From Bradyrhizobium jicamae (lineage in GTDB: Bacteria > Pseudomonadota > Alphaproteobacteria > Rhizobiales > Xanthobacteraceae): a stretch of DNA of 64,000 bases. The notes beneath the pieces are model-generated. The model was not told the origin of the DNA, did no database searches, and worked only from the letters and a program-made list of their open reading frames with translations. The position numbers were made by a program, and so were the translations under genes. Positions 45,437 to 55,149 of this stretch are shown piece after piece. Numbering within the stretch: position 1 is the stretch's first letter; the number at the start of each line of letters is the position of its first letter. The stretch is taken from positions 62,001 to 126,000 of the forward strand of contig NZ_JAFCJX010000005.1 in NCBI RefSeq assembly GCF_018130695.1, in the 5' to 3' direction.

Positions 45437-47580
45437 CGAAACTGCCCGCCGAAGCCTATGCCATCATCGAGGGCCGGCATTCCGACCCCTTCCACTATCT
45501 CGGCCTCCACACCGAGGGTGAGAAGCGCGTCGTGCGTGCCTTCCTGCCGGAGGCGAGCAATGTCGAGGCGGTCGGCGAGCATGGCGAGACGGCGAAGCTC
45601 AAGCGCATCCACGATTCCGGCCTGTTTGCCGGCGCGATGCCGAACGGCTCGACGCGCTACCAGCTCCGCGCCCGCTTCGGCGACCACGTGGTCGATCTCG
45701 ACGATCCCTACCGCTTCCCGCCGGTCTTGAGCGACTTCGACCTCTATCTGCTCGGCGAAGGCACCCATCAGCGCGTCTACGACAAGCTCGGCGCCCATCC
45801 GATGACGCTCGACGGTGTCGAGGGCGTCGCCTTCGTGGTGCTGGCGCCGAATGCCCGCCGCGTCAGCGTGGTCGGCGACTTCAACTACTGGAATTCGCGA
45901 CGGCATCCGATGCGGGTGCGTGGCGTCGGCTACTGGGAGCTGTTCATCCCGCGCGCCCGCGTCGGCGACCGCTACAAGTTCGACATCATCGGCCCCAACG
46001 GCCACCATCTGCCGCAGAAGTCGGACCCGGTGGCGTTCGCGGCGGAGATCCGGCCGAAGAGCGCCTCGATCGTGTTCGACCAGAGCAAGATCCCGCATCC
46101 GCAAGCAGCGCCCGAGCGCATCAACGCGCTGGGCTCGCCGATGTCGATCTATGAGGTCCATCTCGGCTCGTGGCGGCGCAAGGGCCACAATGAATGGCTG
46201 ACCTATCGCGAGCTCGCCGAGCAGCTGCCCGCCTATGCCCGCGACATGGGCTTTACCCACATCGAATTCCTGCCCGTCAGCGAGCATCCGTTCGACGGCT
46301 CCTGGGGCTATCAGCCGACCGGCATGTTCGCGCCGACCAGCCGCTTCGGCACGCCGCTGGACTTTGCCACGCTGATCGACGCCTGCCATCGCGAGGGGCT
46401 GGCCGTGCTGCTCGACTGGGTGCCCGGGCATTTCCCGGACGATCCGCACGGGCTCGGCCATTTCGACGGCACCGCGCTCTATGAGCACGCCAACCCGCAG
46501 CAGGGCCGCCACCTCGACTGGGGCACGCTGATCTACAATTACGGGCGCACGGAAGTGACCAACTTCCTGGTCTCCAACGCGCTGTTCTGGCTCGATCGTT
46601 ACGGCATCGACGGCCTGCGCGTCGATGCCGTCGCTTCCATGCTTTATCTCGATTACAGCCGCCCCTCCGGCGGCTGGATTCCGAACAAATATGGCGGCCG
46701 CGAGAACATCGAGGCGATCGCCTTCCTGCGCCGCTTCAACACCGAGCTGTTCGCGCGCTTCCCGAATGCGACAACCGCTGCCGAAGAGTCCACCGCGTGG
46801 CCGCAGGTGTCGCGCCCGGTCGACTATGGCGGGCTCGGCTTCGGCTACAAGTGGAACATGGGCTGGATGCACGACACGCTGAAATATATCGGCAAGGATC
46901 CCATTCACCGCAAGCATCATCACGGCGACATCCTGTTCGGCCTGCACTACGCCTTCTCCGAGAATTTCATCCTGCCGCTGTCGCATGACGAGGTCGTGCA
47001 CGGCAAACGCTCGATCCTCGGCCGCATGCCCGGCGACGACTGGCAGCGCTTTGCAAACCTGCGCGCCTATTACAGCTTCATGTTCGGCCACCCCGGCAAG
47101 AAGCTGATGTTCATGGGCTGCGAGTTCGGCCAGGAACGCGAGTGGAATCACGACCAGTCGCTGGACTGGCATTTGCTCGAACAAAAGAAATATGCCGGCA
47201 TCCAGTCGCTGATCCGCGACCTCAACCGGCTCTATCGCGCGGTACCCGCGCTGCATGAGCTCGATTGCGACAATGCCGGATTCGAGTGGGTGATCACTGA
47301 CGACGCCAACAACAACGTGTTTGCCTGGCTGCGCAAGGGTCATGGCGAGCGCGCCCGCTGCCTCGTCGTCGCGAACTTCTCGCCCAATGTCTATCGCAAC
47401 TATCGCGTCCGGGTGCCGTTCGGCGGCAAGTGGCACGAGGTGCTGAATTCGGACTCCGCCCATTACGGCGGCACCAATGTCGGCAATATCGGCGAGGTCC
47501 GCGCCTCCGAAGGCGCCAAGCCGGAGCTCAGTCTCACCATCCCACCGCTGGCCGCGATCTTCCTCGTACCCGAAAGCTGA
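45433..47580 (+). CDS. glgB: 1,4-alpha-glucan branching enzyme
   Basis: A 715-residue enzyme starting at ATG 45433 within the treS stop. It has an N-terminal beta-sandwich and CBM48 domain ([21 protein letters not shown]) and a GH13_9 catalytic domain. The catalytic Asp is in [17 protein letters not shown], the Glu in AAEESTAWP, and the third acid in [12 protein letters not shown]. It adds alpha-1,6 branches to the glucan elongated by GlgE. The length is typical of bacterial GlgB. glgX follows after 3 nt. Confidence 0.97.
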   Translation: MTKLPAEAYAIIEGRHSDPFHYLGLHTEGEKRVVRAFLPEASNVEAVGEHGETAKLKRIHDSGLFAGAMPNGSTRYQLRARFGDHVVDLDDPYRFPPVLSDFDLYLLGEGTHQRVYDKLGAHPMTLDGVEGVAFVVLAPNARRVSVVGDFNYWNSRRHPMRVRGVGYWELFIPRARVGDRYKFDIIGPNGHHLPQKSDPVAFAAEIRPKSASIVFDQSKIPHPQAAPERINALGSPMSIYEVHLGSWRRKGHNEWLTYRELAEQLPAYARDMGFTHIEFLPVSEHPFDGSWGYQPTGMFAPTSRFGTPLDFATLIDACHREGLAVLLDWVPGHFPDDPHGLGHFDGTALYEHANPQQGRHLDWGTLIYNYGRTEVTNFLVSNALFWLDRYGIDGLRVDAVASMLYLDYSRPSGGWIPNKYGGRENIEAIAFLRRFNTELFARFPNATTAAEESTAWPQVSRPVDYGGLGFGYKWNMGWMHDTLKYIGKDPIHRKHHHGDILFGLHYAFSENFILPLSHDEVVHGKRSILGRMPGDDWQRFANLRAYYSFMFGHPGKKLMFMGCEFGQEREWNHDQSLDWHLLEQKKYAGIQSLIRDLNRLYRAVPALHELDCDNAGFEWVITDDANNNVFAWLRKGHGERARCLVVANFSPNVYRNYRVRVPFGGKWHEVLNSDSAHYGGTNVGNIGEVRASEGAKPELSLTIPPLAAIFLVPES

Positions 47581-47583
47581 TCC

Positions 47584-49656
47584 ATGCGACTGACTGGGGG
47601 CACCTCGACGCGTCTCGGCGCGAGCTGGGACGGCAGAGGCACGAACTTCGCGCTGTTCTCGGCCAATGCCGAGAAAGTGGAATTGTGCCTGTTCGACGGC
47701 CAGGGCCGTCGCGAGCTCGAGCGTATCGAATTGCCCGAGCGCACCGACGACGTCTGGCACGGCTATCTCAACGACGTTTCACCGGGCCAGCTCTACGGCT
47801 ATCGCGTGTACGGGCCCTACGCGCCGGAGCGCGGCCACCGCTTCAATGCGAACAAGCTGCTGCTCGACCCCTATGCCAAGCGGCTGGCCGGGCGGCTGGT
47901 GTGGAGCGACGCGCATTTCGCCTATCGCACCGGCAGTGCGCGCGAAGACCTCTCCTTCGACCGGCGCGACAATGCGCGCGGCATGCCCAAGGCCGTGGTG
48001 GTCGACGAGACCTTCAACTGGGGCCGCCGCGAGATCAGGCCACAGATCCCCTGGGAAGACACCATCATCTATGAGGCGCACGTCAAGGGTCTGACGCAGA
48101 AACGCGATGACGTGCCGCCCAATCTGCGCGGCACCTATGGCGGGTTGTCGTCGCCGGCGATGATCGACCATCTCAAGAAGCTCGGCGTCACCACGATCGA
48201 GCTATTGCCGGTGCACGGGCTGATCGACGATCGCGTGCTGGTCGAGAAGAAGCTCGCCAATTACTGGGGCTACAACACCATCGCCTTCTTCGCGCCGGAA
48301 GCGCGCTACGCCCAAGACAATGCGCTGGATTCGTTCCGCACCACCGTGGCGCGGCTGCACGATGCCGGCATCGAGGTGCTGCTCGACGTCGTCTACAACC
48401 ACACCGCCGAGGGCAACCATATGGGCCCGACGCTCAGCTTCCGCGGCATCGACAATGCCTCCTATTACTGGCTGAAGCCCGAGAACCCGCGCTACTACGA
48501 CGACTTCACCGGCTGCGGCAGCTCGGTCAAGGTCAGCCATCCGCGCGTGCTGCAGATGGTGATGGACTCGCTGCGTTACTGGGTCGAGGTCTGCCATGTC
48601 GACGGCTTCCGCTTCGATCTCGCCACGACCCTGGCGCGCGGCCCGAACGGCTATGATCGCAACCACGGCTTCCTCACCGCGATCCGGCAGGACCCGGTGC
48701 TCGCGACCGTCAAGATGATCGCCGAGCCCTGGGACCTCGGGATGGGCGGCTATCAGGTCGGCGGCTTCCCGTCACAATGGTCGGAGTGGAATGACCGCTA
48801 CCGCAGCGCCATGCGGCGCTACTGGAGCGGCGAAGGCAGCTTGATCGGCGATATCTCCAGCCGCATGACCGCCTCCTCCGACCTGTTCCATCACGACAAC
48901 CGCGCGACGCGCGCCAGCATCAACCACATCACCGTGCATGACGGTTTCACGCTGGCTGATCTCTTCGCCTACAACGAGAAGCACAACGAGGCCAATGGCG
49001 AGGACAATCGCGACGGCTCCAACGACAACCACAGCAACAATTGCGGGGTTGAAGGACCGACCGACGATCCCGCGATAACAGCGCTGCGCCGGCAGTTGCG
49101 CAAGAATGCGCTGGCCTGCCTGCTGCTGGCGCAAGGCACGCCGCTGATCCTCGCCGGCGACGAAGTCGCCAACACGCAAGCCGGCAACAACAACGCCTAT
49201 TGCCAGGACAACGAGACCGGCTGGGTCGGCTGGGAAAATCTCGGCACTGACGACGACTTCACCGACTTCATCAGCCATCTCGCCGAGCTGCGGCGCAAGT
49301 TCGGCCAGATCCGCTGCCAGCGCTGGCTCGACGGCCGCCGCACCGATGGCAGCTATGGCGTGCTGTGGCTGACGCCGTCGGCAGCCGAGATGACGGAATC
49401 CGACTGGAAATTCCCGGAGGGACGCTTTCTCTCCTACGTGCTCGGCCCGATGGAACAAGGACAGGCGCCGATCTTTATCGTGCTGAATGCCGCCCCCGAG
49501 GAGATCGCGTTCACGATGCCGAAGATGCCGGACTACAAGACCTGGCAGCAGGTGCTCAACACCACCGAGGTCAAGCAGGACGGTCCCGCCTTCACCTCGG
49601 GCGTTGAGACCAAGGCGCCACCGCGCTCGGTGCTGGCTTTTGCAGGCGCGGCATGA
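47584..49656 (+). CDS. glgX: glycogen debranching enzyme
   Basis: A 690-residue GH13_11 debranching enzyme starting MRLTGGTSTRLGASWDGRGT at ATG 47584. The N-terminal CBM48 domain comes first, then the (beta/alpha)8 barrel with VVYNHTAEGNHMGPTLSFRG, DGFRFDLATTLARG with the nucleophile Asp, KMIAEPWDLG with the acid Glu, and VHDGFTLADLFAYNEKHNEAN. It removes short branches from glycogen, giving linear maltodextrins for TreY and MalQ. Its stop overlaps treZ (ATGA). Confidence 0.95.
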   Translation: MRLTGGTSTRLGASWDGRGTNFALFSANAEKVELCLFDGQGRRELERIELPERTDDVWHGYLNDVSPGQLYGYRVYGPYAPERGHRFNANKLLLDPYAKRLAGRLVWSDAHFAYRTGSAREDLSFDRRDNARGMPKAVVVDETFNWGRREIRPQIPWEDTIIYEAHVKGLTQKRDDVPPNLRGTYGGLSSPAMIDHLKKLGVTTIELLPVHGLIDDRVLVEKKLANYWGYNTIAFFAPEARYAQDNALDSFRTTVARLHDAGIEVLLDVVYNHTAEGNHMGPTLSFRGIDNASYYWLKPENPRYYDDFTGCGSSVKVSHPRVLQMVMDSLRYWVEVCHVDGFRFDLATTLARGPNGYDRNHGFLTAIRQDPVLATVKMIAEPWDLGMGGYQVGGFPSQWSEWNDRYRSAMRRYWSGEGSLIGDISSRMTASSDLFHHDNRATRASINHITVHDGFTLADLFAYNEKHNEANGEDNRDGSNDNHSNNCGVEGPTDDPAITALRRQLRKNALACLLLAQGTPLILAGDEVANTQAGNNNAYCQDNETGWVGWENLGTDDDFTDFISHLAELRRKFGQIRCQRWLDGRRTDGSYGVLWLTPSAAEMTESDWKFPEGRFLSYVLGPMEQGQAPIFIVLNAAPEEIAFTMPKMPDYKTWQQVLNTTEVKQDGPAFTSGVETKAPPRSVLAFAGAA

Positions 49657-51407
49657 CCGCGCCGACCTTCGGACCGCAGATCACCAGGGACGGCACGCGT
49701 TTTCGCCTCTGGGCGCCCGCGGCCAAGCGCGTCGATCTCCTGCTCGACCAGCCGCATCCGATGGTTCGCGACGACAAGGGTTGGTACAGCGCCGAGATTG
49801 CGGATGCGCGCGCCGGCGCGCGCTACAAGTTTCGGATCGATGACGAACTCGACGTCCCCGATCCGGCCTCCGCCTTCCAGCCCGACGATGTCTTCGGTCC
49901 CTGTGAAGTGATCGATCACATAGCCTATCCCTGGCGGGCGACGGATTGGCGTGGCCGGCCGTGGCATGAGGCGGTGATCCTCGAAGCCCATGTCGGCACC
50001 TTCACGCCGCAAGGCACTTACCGCGCTGTCATCGACAAGCTCGATCATCTCGTCGCCGCCGGCATCACCGCGCTGGAATTGATGCCGCTCGCCGATTTCG
50101 CCGGCAAGCGCAACTGGGGCTATGACGGCGTGCTCTGGTATGCGCCCGACAGCGCCTATGGCCGGCCCGAGGATTTGAAGGCGCTGATCGACGAGGCGCA
50201 TCTGCGCGGGCTGATGGTGATGCTCGACGTGGTCTATAACCACTTCGGCCCGGAGGGAAATTACCTCGGCCGCTACGCGCCGAATTTCTTCACCGACGCC
50301 CACACGCCGTGGGGCAGCGCGATCGACTACCGCGTGCCGGAGGTACGCAGCTTTGCGATCGAGAATGCGCTGTCCTGGCTGCGCGACTATCGCTTCGACG
50401 GCCTGCGGCTCGACGCCGTCAACACCATCATCGAGGTCGGTGAGCCGCCGTTCCTGAATGCACTGAGCACGGCCGTCGGCAAGCTTGCGGCCGAGACCGG
50501 ACGCCACATCAATATGGTTCTCGAGAACAGCGACAACCGCGCGAGCCTGCTTGACGCTGCGGAAGATCCGCCGCGCGGCAAATATCGTGGGCAGTGGAAC
50601 GACGATTATCACCACGTCTGGCATGTGATGCTGACCGGTGAGGATCAGGGCTACTACGCCGACTATCAGCAATCCGCGAGCAACGATCTCGTTCGCGCAA
50701 TGTCATCGGGATACGTCTATCAGGGAGAGGTCTCGACTTTCTGGGGCGGCAAGCGGCGCGGTGAAGCCAGCGGCGCGCTGTCGCCGACCTGCTTCATCAA
50801 CTTCCTGCAGAACCACGACCAGATCGGCAACCGCCCGCTCGGCGACCGCCTTGAATCGATCGCCGATCCCAAGGCGATCGAGGCTGCGCTCGCCGTGATG
50901 TTGCTGGCGCCGATGACGCCGATGCTGTTCATGGGCGAGGAATGGGGCTCAACGGCACCCTTCCCGTTCTTCTGCGACTTCAAGGGCGGCCTTGCCGACG
51001 CTGTGCGCAAGGGCCGCCGCGAGGAGTATGCCTGGGCCTACGCCAGATATGGTGACGCGGTGCCCGATCCGCTCGCTGAAGAGACCGCGCGATCGGCAAT
51101 ACTCGATTGGGACGACCTCAAGCACGCGCCGAGCCGCAAGCGGCTGGCGCTGGTGCGGGACCTGCTCGCGATCCGTCGCCGTGAGATCACACCGCGATTG
51201 GCCGGGGCGCGGTTTGGCGAGGCGCATGTCAGTGGCGGCCTGCTGACCGCGCATTGGACAATGGGCGATGGCCGCAAATTGGGACTGACGGCCAATCTGT
51301 CGGCTGACGAGACCGCTGACGTTCCGAGTTCCGAGGGAACCCTGATCTGGGGCCCTGCGTTGTCCGGCCGGATGCCCGCCTGGGCGGTGCGCTGGCACAT
51401 CGGATAG
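49653..51407 (+). CDS. treZ: malto-oligosyltrehalose trehalohydrolase
   Basis: A 584-residue GH13_10 enzyme starting MTAPTFGPQITRDGTRFRLW at ATG 49653. It releases trehalose from maltooligosyl-trehalose. Motifs: the CBM48-like LWAPAAKRVDL, VVYNHFGPEGNYLGRYAP, nucleophile GLRLDAV, the acid residue in MVLENSDNRAS, and FLQNHDQIGNR. It follows glgX by overlap and precedes treY by 4 nt. With TreY it gives a trehalose route from glycogen that does not need free glucose. Confidence 0.95.
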   Translation: MTAPTFGPQITRDGTRFRLWAPAAKRVDLLLDQPHPMVRDDKGWYSAEIADARAGARYKFRIDDELDVPDPASAFQPDDVFGPCEVIDHIAYPWRATDWRGRPWHEAVILEAHVGTFTPQGTYRAVIDKLDHLVAAGITALELMPLADFAGKRNWGYDGVLWYAPDSAYGRPEDLKALIDEAHLRGLMVMLDVVYNHFGPEGNYLGRYAPNFFTDAHTPWGSAIDYRVPEVRSFAIENALSWLRDYRFDGLRLDAVNTIIEVGEPPFLNALSTAVGKLAAETGRHINMVLENSDNRASLLDAAEDPPRGKYRGQWNDDYHHVWHVMLTGEDQGYYADYQQSASNDLVRAMSSGYVYQGEVSTFWGGKRRGEASGALSPTCFINFLQNHDQIGNRPLGDRLESIADPKAIEAALAVMLLAPMTPMLFMGEEWGSTAPFPFFCDFKGGLADAVRKGRREEYAWAYARYGDAVPDPLAEETARSAILDWDDLKHAPSRKRLALVRDLLAIRRREITPRLAGARFGEAHVSGGLLTAHWTMGDGRKLGLTANLSADETADVPSSEGTLIWGPALSGRMPAWAVRWHIG

Positions 51408-51411
51408 GACA

Positions 51412-54201
51412 ATGCCTCCGGCGATCCCGATCGCAACATACCGCCTGCAACTCACCGCCGATTTCAACTTCGATAGCGCCGCCAGCGTGGTGCCGTATCT
51501 GAAGTCGCTCGGCATCAGCCATGTCTACGCCTCGCCCTTCATGAAGGCGCGCAAGGGCTCGACCCACGGCTACGACGTGGTCGATCACGCCAAACTCAAT
51601 CCGGAGCTCGGCGGCGAAGCCGGCTTCGCGCGGCTGAGCGCGGCGCTGAAGCAGAATGATCTCGGCCTGATTCTCGACTTCGTGCCCAACCATGTCGGCG
51701 TGCATTTCGCCGACAATCCCTGGTGGCTCGACGTGCTGGAATGGGGTCCCACGTCGCCTCACGCGGCCTCCTTCGATATCGACTGGGACCAACTGCCCTA
51801 TCGCGCCCGCGGCGGCGTGCTGCTGCCGATCCTGGGCTCGTCCTACGGAGAGGCGCTGGAGCGTGGCGAGATCGAGCTACGCTACGACGTCGAGGAGGGC
51901 AGCTTTTCGGCCTGGTACTACGAGCACCGCCTGCCGATCGCGCCCGAGCGCTATGGCGAGGTGTTGCGCGCGATCGTCAAGGAAGCCGGCGCCAACCATA
52001 GCGCAGCCGGCAACGCCATGCTCGCGCTCGGCTCGCGCTATCGCGGCTTGCGCCACCCGAACCGCACCGAAGCGCCGGCCTTCAAGGCGGAGCTGAAGGC
52101 GATCGCCGGCGGCGCGGAGATCATCACGCGCGGTCTCGCCGTCTATCGCGCCGGCGAGGATCGCCCGAGCCAGACGCTGGCGCTGCATCATCTGCTCGAA
52201 CGGCAGCACTACAAGCTCGGACATTGGCGCCTCGCCTCCAGCGACATCAATTATCGCCGCTTCTTCGACGTCAATACGCTGGCAGGCTTGCGGGTCGAAG
52301 ACCTCGACACGTTCGAGGCCAGCCACAGCTTGGTCAAACGGCTGATCGCTGAAGGCAAGCTGCAGGGCCTGCGGCTCGATCACATCGATGGCCTGCGCGA
52401 TCCCGCGCAATATTTTCAGCGCTTGCGCCGGCTGATCCGCGAGGCCCAGGGCGGACGCGCAAAGCCGTTCTACATCGTGATCGAAAAGATCCTCGGCGAA
52501 GACGAGAGACTGGCAAGGTTCGCCGGCGTGCACGGCACCACCGGCTATGAGTGGATGAACACGATCAGCCAGGTGCTGGTCGATGGCAATGGGCTCGACC
52601 CCCTCAATGAGATCTGGCGGCAGATCAGCAACCAGCCGCCAAAACTCGAACCGGTATTGCGGGCGGCCAAGCGGCGCGTGCTGGAGACGCTGCTGACAAG
52701 CGAATTCACTGTGTTGGCGCGGCTATTAGCGCGGATCGCGAGCGGTCATTATTCGAGTCGCGATTTCTCCGCCGACAGCTTGCGGCAGGCGCTCGAGCTC
52801 TATGTGCTCCACTTCCCGGTCTACCGCACCTACCTGACCGCGTCAGGCCCGACTGCACATGATCGCACCATCATCAACGAGACAATCAAGCGCGCCCGTG
52901 CCGATTGGTTCGCTGCCGACGACGGCATCTTCGATTTCCTGCGCGACGCGCTGACCATGGACCTGATCAAGCCCGGCCGTCCGCCGCACAGCGCGCCGCG
53001 GGTGCGCCGCTTTGCGCTGAAGGTCCAGCAATTCACCGGGCCGATGATGGCAAAGTCGCTGGAGGATACCAGCTTCTATCGTTATTACCGCCTGCTTGCC
53101 CTGAATGAGGTCGGCGGCGATCCGGCCGCGCAGGCAATTCCCATCGATCGTTTCCACGCGCTGATGCGGAGCCGCGCCAAGGACTGGCCGCACGGCATGA
53201 CGGCGACCGCAACCCACGACACCAAGCGCGGTGAGGATGCCCGCACGCGCATCATGGCGCTGGCCGAAATCCCCGGCGAATGGACCAGCGCGGTGGCGCG
53301 CTGGAAAGTGCTGAACGCGCCGCATCTGACCGTGGACGGCGAGATGCGCGCGCCCTCGGCGACCTTCGAATACATGCTCTATCAGGCCCTGCTCGGCGCC
53401 TGGGAGCCTGATGATCCCGCCTTCGTCGAACGGATGCAGGCGTTCGCGCTGAAAGCCGCGCGCGAGGGCAAGCAGGAGACCAGCTGGCTCAATCCGCATG
53501 AGGCTTACGAGAGCGGAGTGAAGACCTTTGTCGCGCAGATCCTGGATCGCGGCATTTCCGCGGAGTTCCTCGACATGCTGGGAACGATGGCCAGGCGTCT
53601 GTCGCTGCTCGGCGCGTTGAACTCGCTGAGCCAGCTCACGCTGAAGATGACGCTGCCCGGCGTGCCCGATATCTACCAGGGCACCGAGTTCTGGGATTTC
53701 TCCCTGGTCGATCCCGACAATCGCCGGCCGGTGGATTTCGCTGCGCGTGCGTCCGCCCTTGCCGCGCCGGACAATCCGGATTGGGCGGAGCTGACGCGCA
53801 ACTGGCAGGATGGCCATGTGAAGCTCGCATGGACGCGGTATCTGCTGCGGTTGAGAAACGAACTGGCCGCCGTCTTCACGGACGGCGATTATCAGCCGCT
53901 CGAGATCAGCGGCCCGCATCGCGATCACGTCATTGCCTTTGCACGCCGGCACGGCCGCGATGCCATCATCGTCGCCGCAACAAGGGCCTTCGCGCCGTTC
54001 ACCCAGGCGGGACGTGCCTGGCCGCATGCGGAGGCGTTTGAAGGCGAAGTCGATATCAAAGGCTACAAGATCGAGGGCCGCACCGGCGGACTGCAACTCG
54101 CCACCCTGTTCAAACGGCTGCCTGTTGCCGTTCTGAAGGCAAACGTGACCCGCCCCGCCAGACCACCGGCGAAGCGCGCACGCGCCATGAGCACTTCGTA
54201 A
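51412..54201 (+). CDS. treY: malto-oligosyltrehalose synthase
   Basis: A 929-residue enzyme starting MPPAIPIATYRLQLTADFNF at ATG 51412, 4 nt after treZ. It turns the reducing-end alpha-1,4 bond of maltodextrins into the alpha,alpha-1,1 bond of trehalose. Motifs: VYASPFMKARKGSTHGYDVVDH, DFVPNHVGVHFADNPWW, GLRLDHIDGLRDP, the acid Glu in YIVIEKILG, and TATHDTKRGEDARTR. The length is usual for TreY. Last gene of the operon; a hairpin follows within 10 nt of the stop. Confidence 0.95.
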   Translation: MPPAIPIATYRLQLTADFNFDSAASVVPYLKSLGISHVYASPFMKARKGSTHGYDVVDHAKLNPELGGEAGFARLSAALKQNDLGLILDFVPNHVGVHFADNPWWLDVLEWGPTSPHAASFDIDWDQLPYRARGGVLLPILGSSYGEALERGEIELRYDVEEGSFSAWYYEHRLPIAPERYGEVLRAIVKEAGANHSAAGNAMLALGSRYRGLRHPNRTEAPAFKAELKAIAGGAEIITRGLAVYRAGEDRPSQTLALHHLLERQHYKLGHWRLASSDINYRRFFDVNTLAGLRVEDLDTFEASHSLVKRLIAEGKLQGLRLDHIDGLRDPAQYFQRLRRLIREAQGGRAKPFYIVIEKILGEDERLARFAGVHGTTGYEWMNTISQVLVDGNGLDPLNEIWRQISNQPPKLEPVLRAAKRRVLETLLTSEFTVLARLLARIASGHYSSRDFSADSLRQALELYVLHFPVYRTYLTASGPTAHDRTIINETIKRARADWFAADDGIFDFLRDALTMDLIKPGRPPHSAPRVRRFALKVQQFTGPMMAKSLEDTSFYRYYRLLALNEVGGDPAAQAIPIDRFHALMRSRAKDWPHGMTATATHDTKRGEDARTRIMALAEIPGEWTSAVARWKVLNAPHLTVDGEMRAPSATFEYMLYQALLGAWEPDDPAFVERMQAFALKAAREGKQETSWLNPHEAYESGVKTFVAQILDRGISAEFLDMLGTMARRLSLLGALNSLSQLTLKMTLPGVPDIYQGTEFWDFSLVDPDNRRPVDFAARASALAAPDNPDWAELTRNWQDGHVKLAWTRYLLRLRNELAAVFTDGDYQPLEISGPHRDHVIAFARRHGRDAIIVAATRAFAPFTQAGRAWPHAEAFEGEVDIKGYKIEGRTGGLQLATLFKRLPVAVLKANVTRPARPPAKRARAMSTS

Positions 54202-54210
54202 AAACGCGGA

Positions 54211-54241
54211 AGGCCGTCCGGGATCGACGGCCGGACGGCCT
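54211..54241 (+). terminator. GC-rich hairpin after treY
   Basis: AGGCCGTCCG (54211-54220) and CGGACGGCCT (54232-54241) form a perfect 10-bp stem with an 11-nt loop, starting 10 nt past the treY stop. There is no T-run, so termination may be factor-assisted. Confidence 0.6.
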
Positions 54242-54378
54242 GGCGGATGTTGTGCCGACGACGAAGGTCGGTTCCCTCTTCCCGCGCTTGCACCGATGGT
54301 CCGGCAAATTCGTTACCGGGAGGCTGACGACTGATTGCATCGTCAATTATTTTCGTTGCTGCATGGCAGCAACGATCG

Positions 54379-54689
54379 TCAGCTCTTCTTCGTCAGCAGC
54401 AGTTGCCCGCGCTTCTGGATCGCGATCTGCGCGGCTTCGGCAAAGCGCTGCAACAGCCAGGGCAATGTCACCTCCAGCCGCACACTGGTCTCCTCGACAT
54501 CGAGATGGCCCGCGGCAACCTGCCCGAGCGCACGGACGCGAAAGGTCATGCGGTTGTTGTCCCAGCGCTCTTCGTCGACGCTTAGCATCGGGACGCTGGT
54601 CGCGGCGCGGGTGAGGCCGTCTTCAGGCGACGCATCGCCTCCTCGCGGCCGAGGCTGTGCGGAATCGAAACGATGAGCGGCGCGGACAT
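54379..54689 (-). pseudogene. polyhydroxyalkanoic acid system family protein, frameshifted
   Basis: Read from the ATG at 54689 (perfect GGAGG 6 nt upstream), the first frame gives MSAPLIVSIPHSLGREEAMR followed by RLKT, then leaves the family frame. The other frame continues from about 54618 with GLTRAATSVPMLSVDEERWD and ends in QRGQLLLTKKS at the stop 54379. The whole span is 311 nt, one base short of the 312 needed for a 103-residue protein, so a single-base deletion near 54614-54620 (in GTGAGGCCGTC) explains the break. Intact proteins of this family are about 100 residues and are linked to polyhydroxyalkanoate granules. It is either a recent pseudogene or a sequencing error. Confidence 0.8.
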
Positions 54690-54774
54690 TGCAGACCTCC
54701 TCAACTGGTCCGCTCGATGTAATTCCGTTCCTCACAAAAGGAAGGGCAAGGGCGATTATCGCACCCCAGAAATC

Positions 54775-54799
54775 GGAACTTTCACAACCACGAAAGGTT
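54775..54799 (+). promoter_or_regulatory. EcfG-like promoter of the DUF3309 gene
   Basis: GGAAC (54775-54779), a 16-nt spacer, and GGTT (54796-54799) match the EcfG consensus GGAAC-N16-CGTT at all but one base. The start of transcription near 54806 would give a leader of about 50 nt before the ATG at 54856. Confidence 0.5.
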
Positions 54800-54855
54800 T
54801 CCCCCGCGCAAAAAGGGCAGAGATCAAACAGGCCCGCGGGCTGAGGAGACTTCAC

Positions 54856-55020
54856 ATGTCAATCGGTACCATCATTCTCATTATTCTGGTCATCGCGCTG
54901 CTCGGCGGCTTCAGCGGCATCGGCGGCGGACCGTTTTACGGCACCGGCTATTACGGCGGCGGCGGCCTTGGCCTCGTCATCGTGATCCTGCTGATCCTGC
55001 TGTTGATGGGCAGGCTGTAA
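54856..55020 (+). CDS. DUF3309 family small membrane protein
   Basis: A 54-residue protein starting MSIGTIILIILVIALLGGFS with GAGGAG upstream. It has two hydrophobic segments, residues about 3-18 and 38-52, joined by a Gly/Tyr-rich loop (GIGGGPFYGTGYYGGGG), as typical for DUF3309. It would insert in the inner membrane. Such small hydrophobic proteins are frequent in alphaproteobacterial stress regulons. Function unknown. It has its own EcfG-like promoter and is divergent from the frameshifted PHA-type gene. Confidence 0.85.
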   Translation: MSIGTIILIILVIALLGGFSGIGGGPFYGTGYYGGGGLGLVIVILLILLLMGRL

Positions 55021-55035
55021 CAGCCAGTTGTAGCT

Positions 55036-55125
55036 GCGTAGGGTGGGCAAAGGCGCGAAGCGCCGTGCCCACCTTCACGAGCACAGCAAGAATGGTGGGC
55101 ACGCTGCGCTTTGCCCACCCTACGC
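55036..55125. repeat. nested inverted repeat between DUF3309 and ligD
   Basis: GCGTAGGGTGGGCAAAG (55036-55052) pairs perfectly with CTTTGCCCACCCTACGC (55109-55125). Inside it GTGCCCACC (55065-55073) pairs with GGTGGGCAC (55094-55102). The GTAGGGTGGGCAAAG motif is a familiar intergenic repeat in Bradyrhizobium. It lies between two convergent genes and could terminate both. Confidence 0.75.
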
Positions 55126-55149
55126 GTCTTCTTTCGCGGGCATGACACT

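Noticed and set aside
54379..54855. 158-codon reading of the PHA-type gene from 54855
   Set aside because: The first 80 residues have no family character; the true start with GGAGG at 54689 lies in another frame, showing a frameshift instead.
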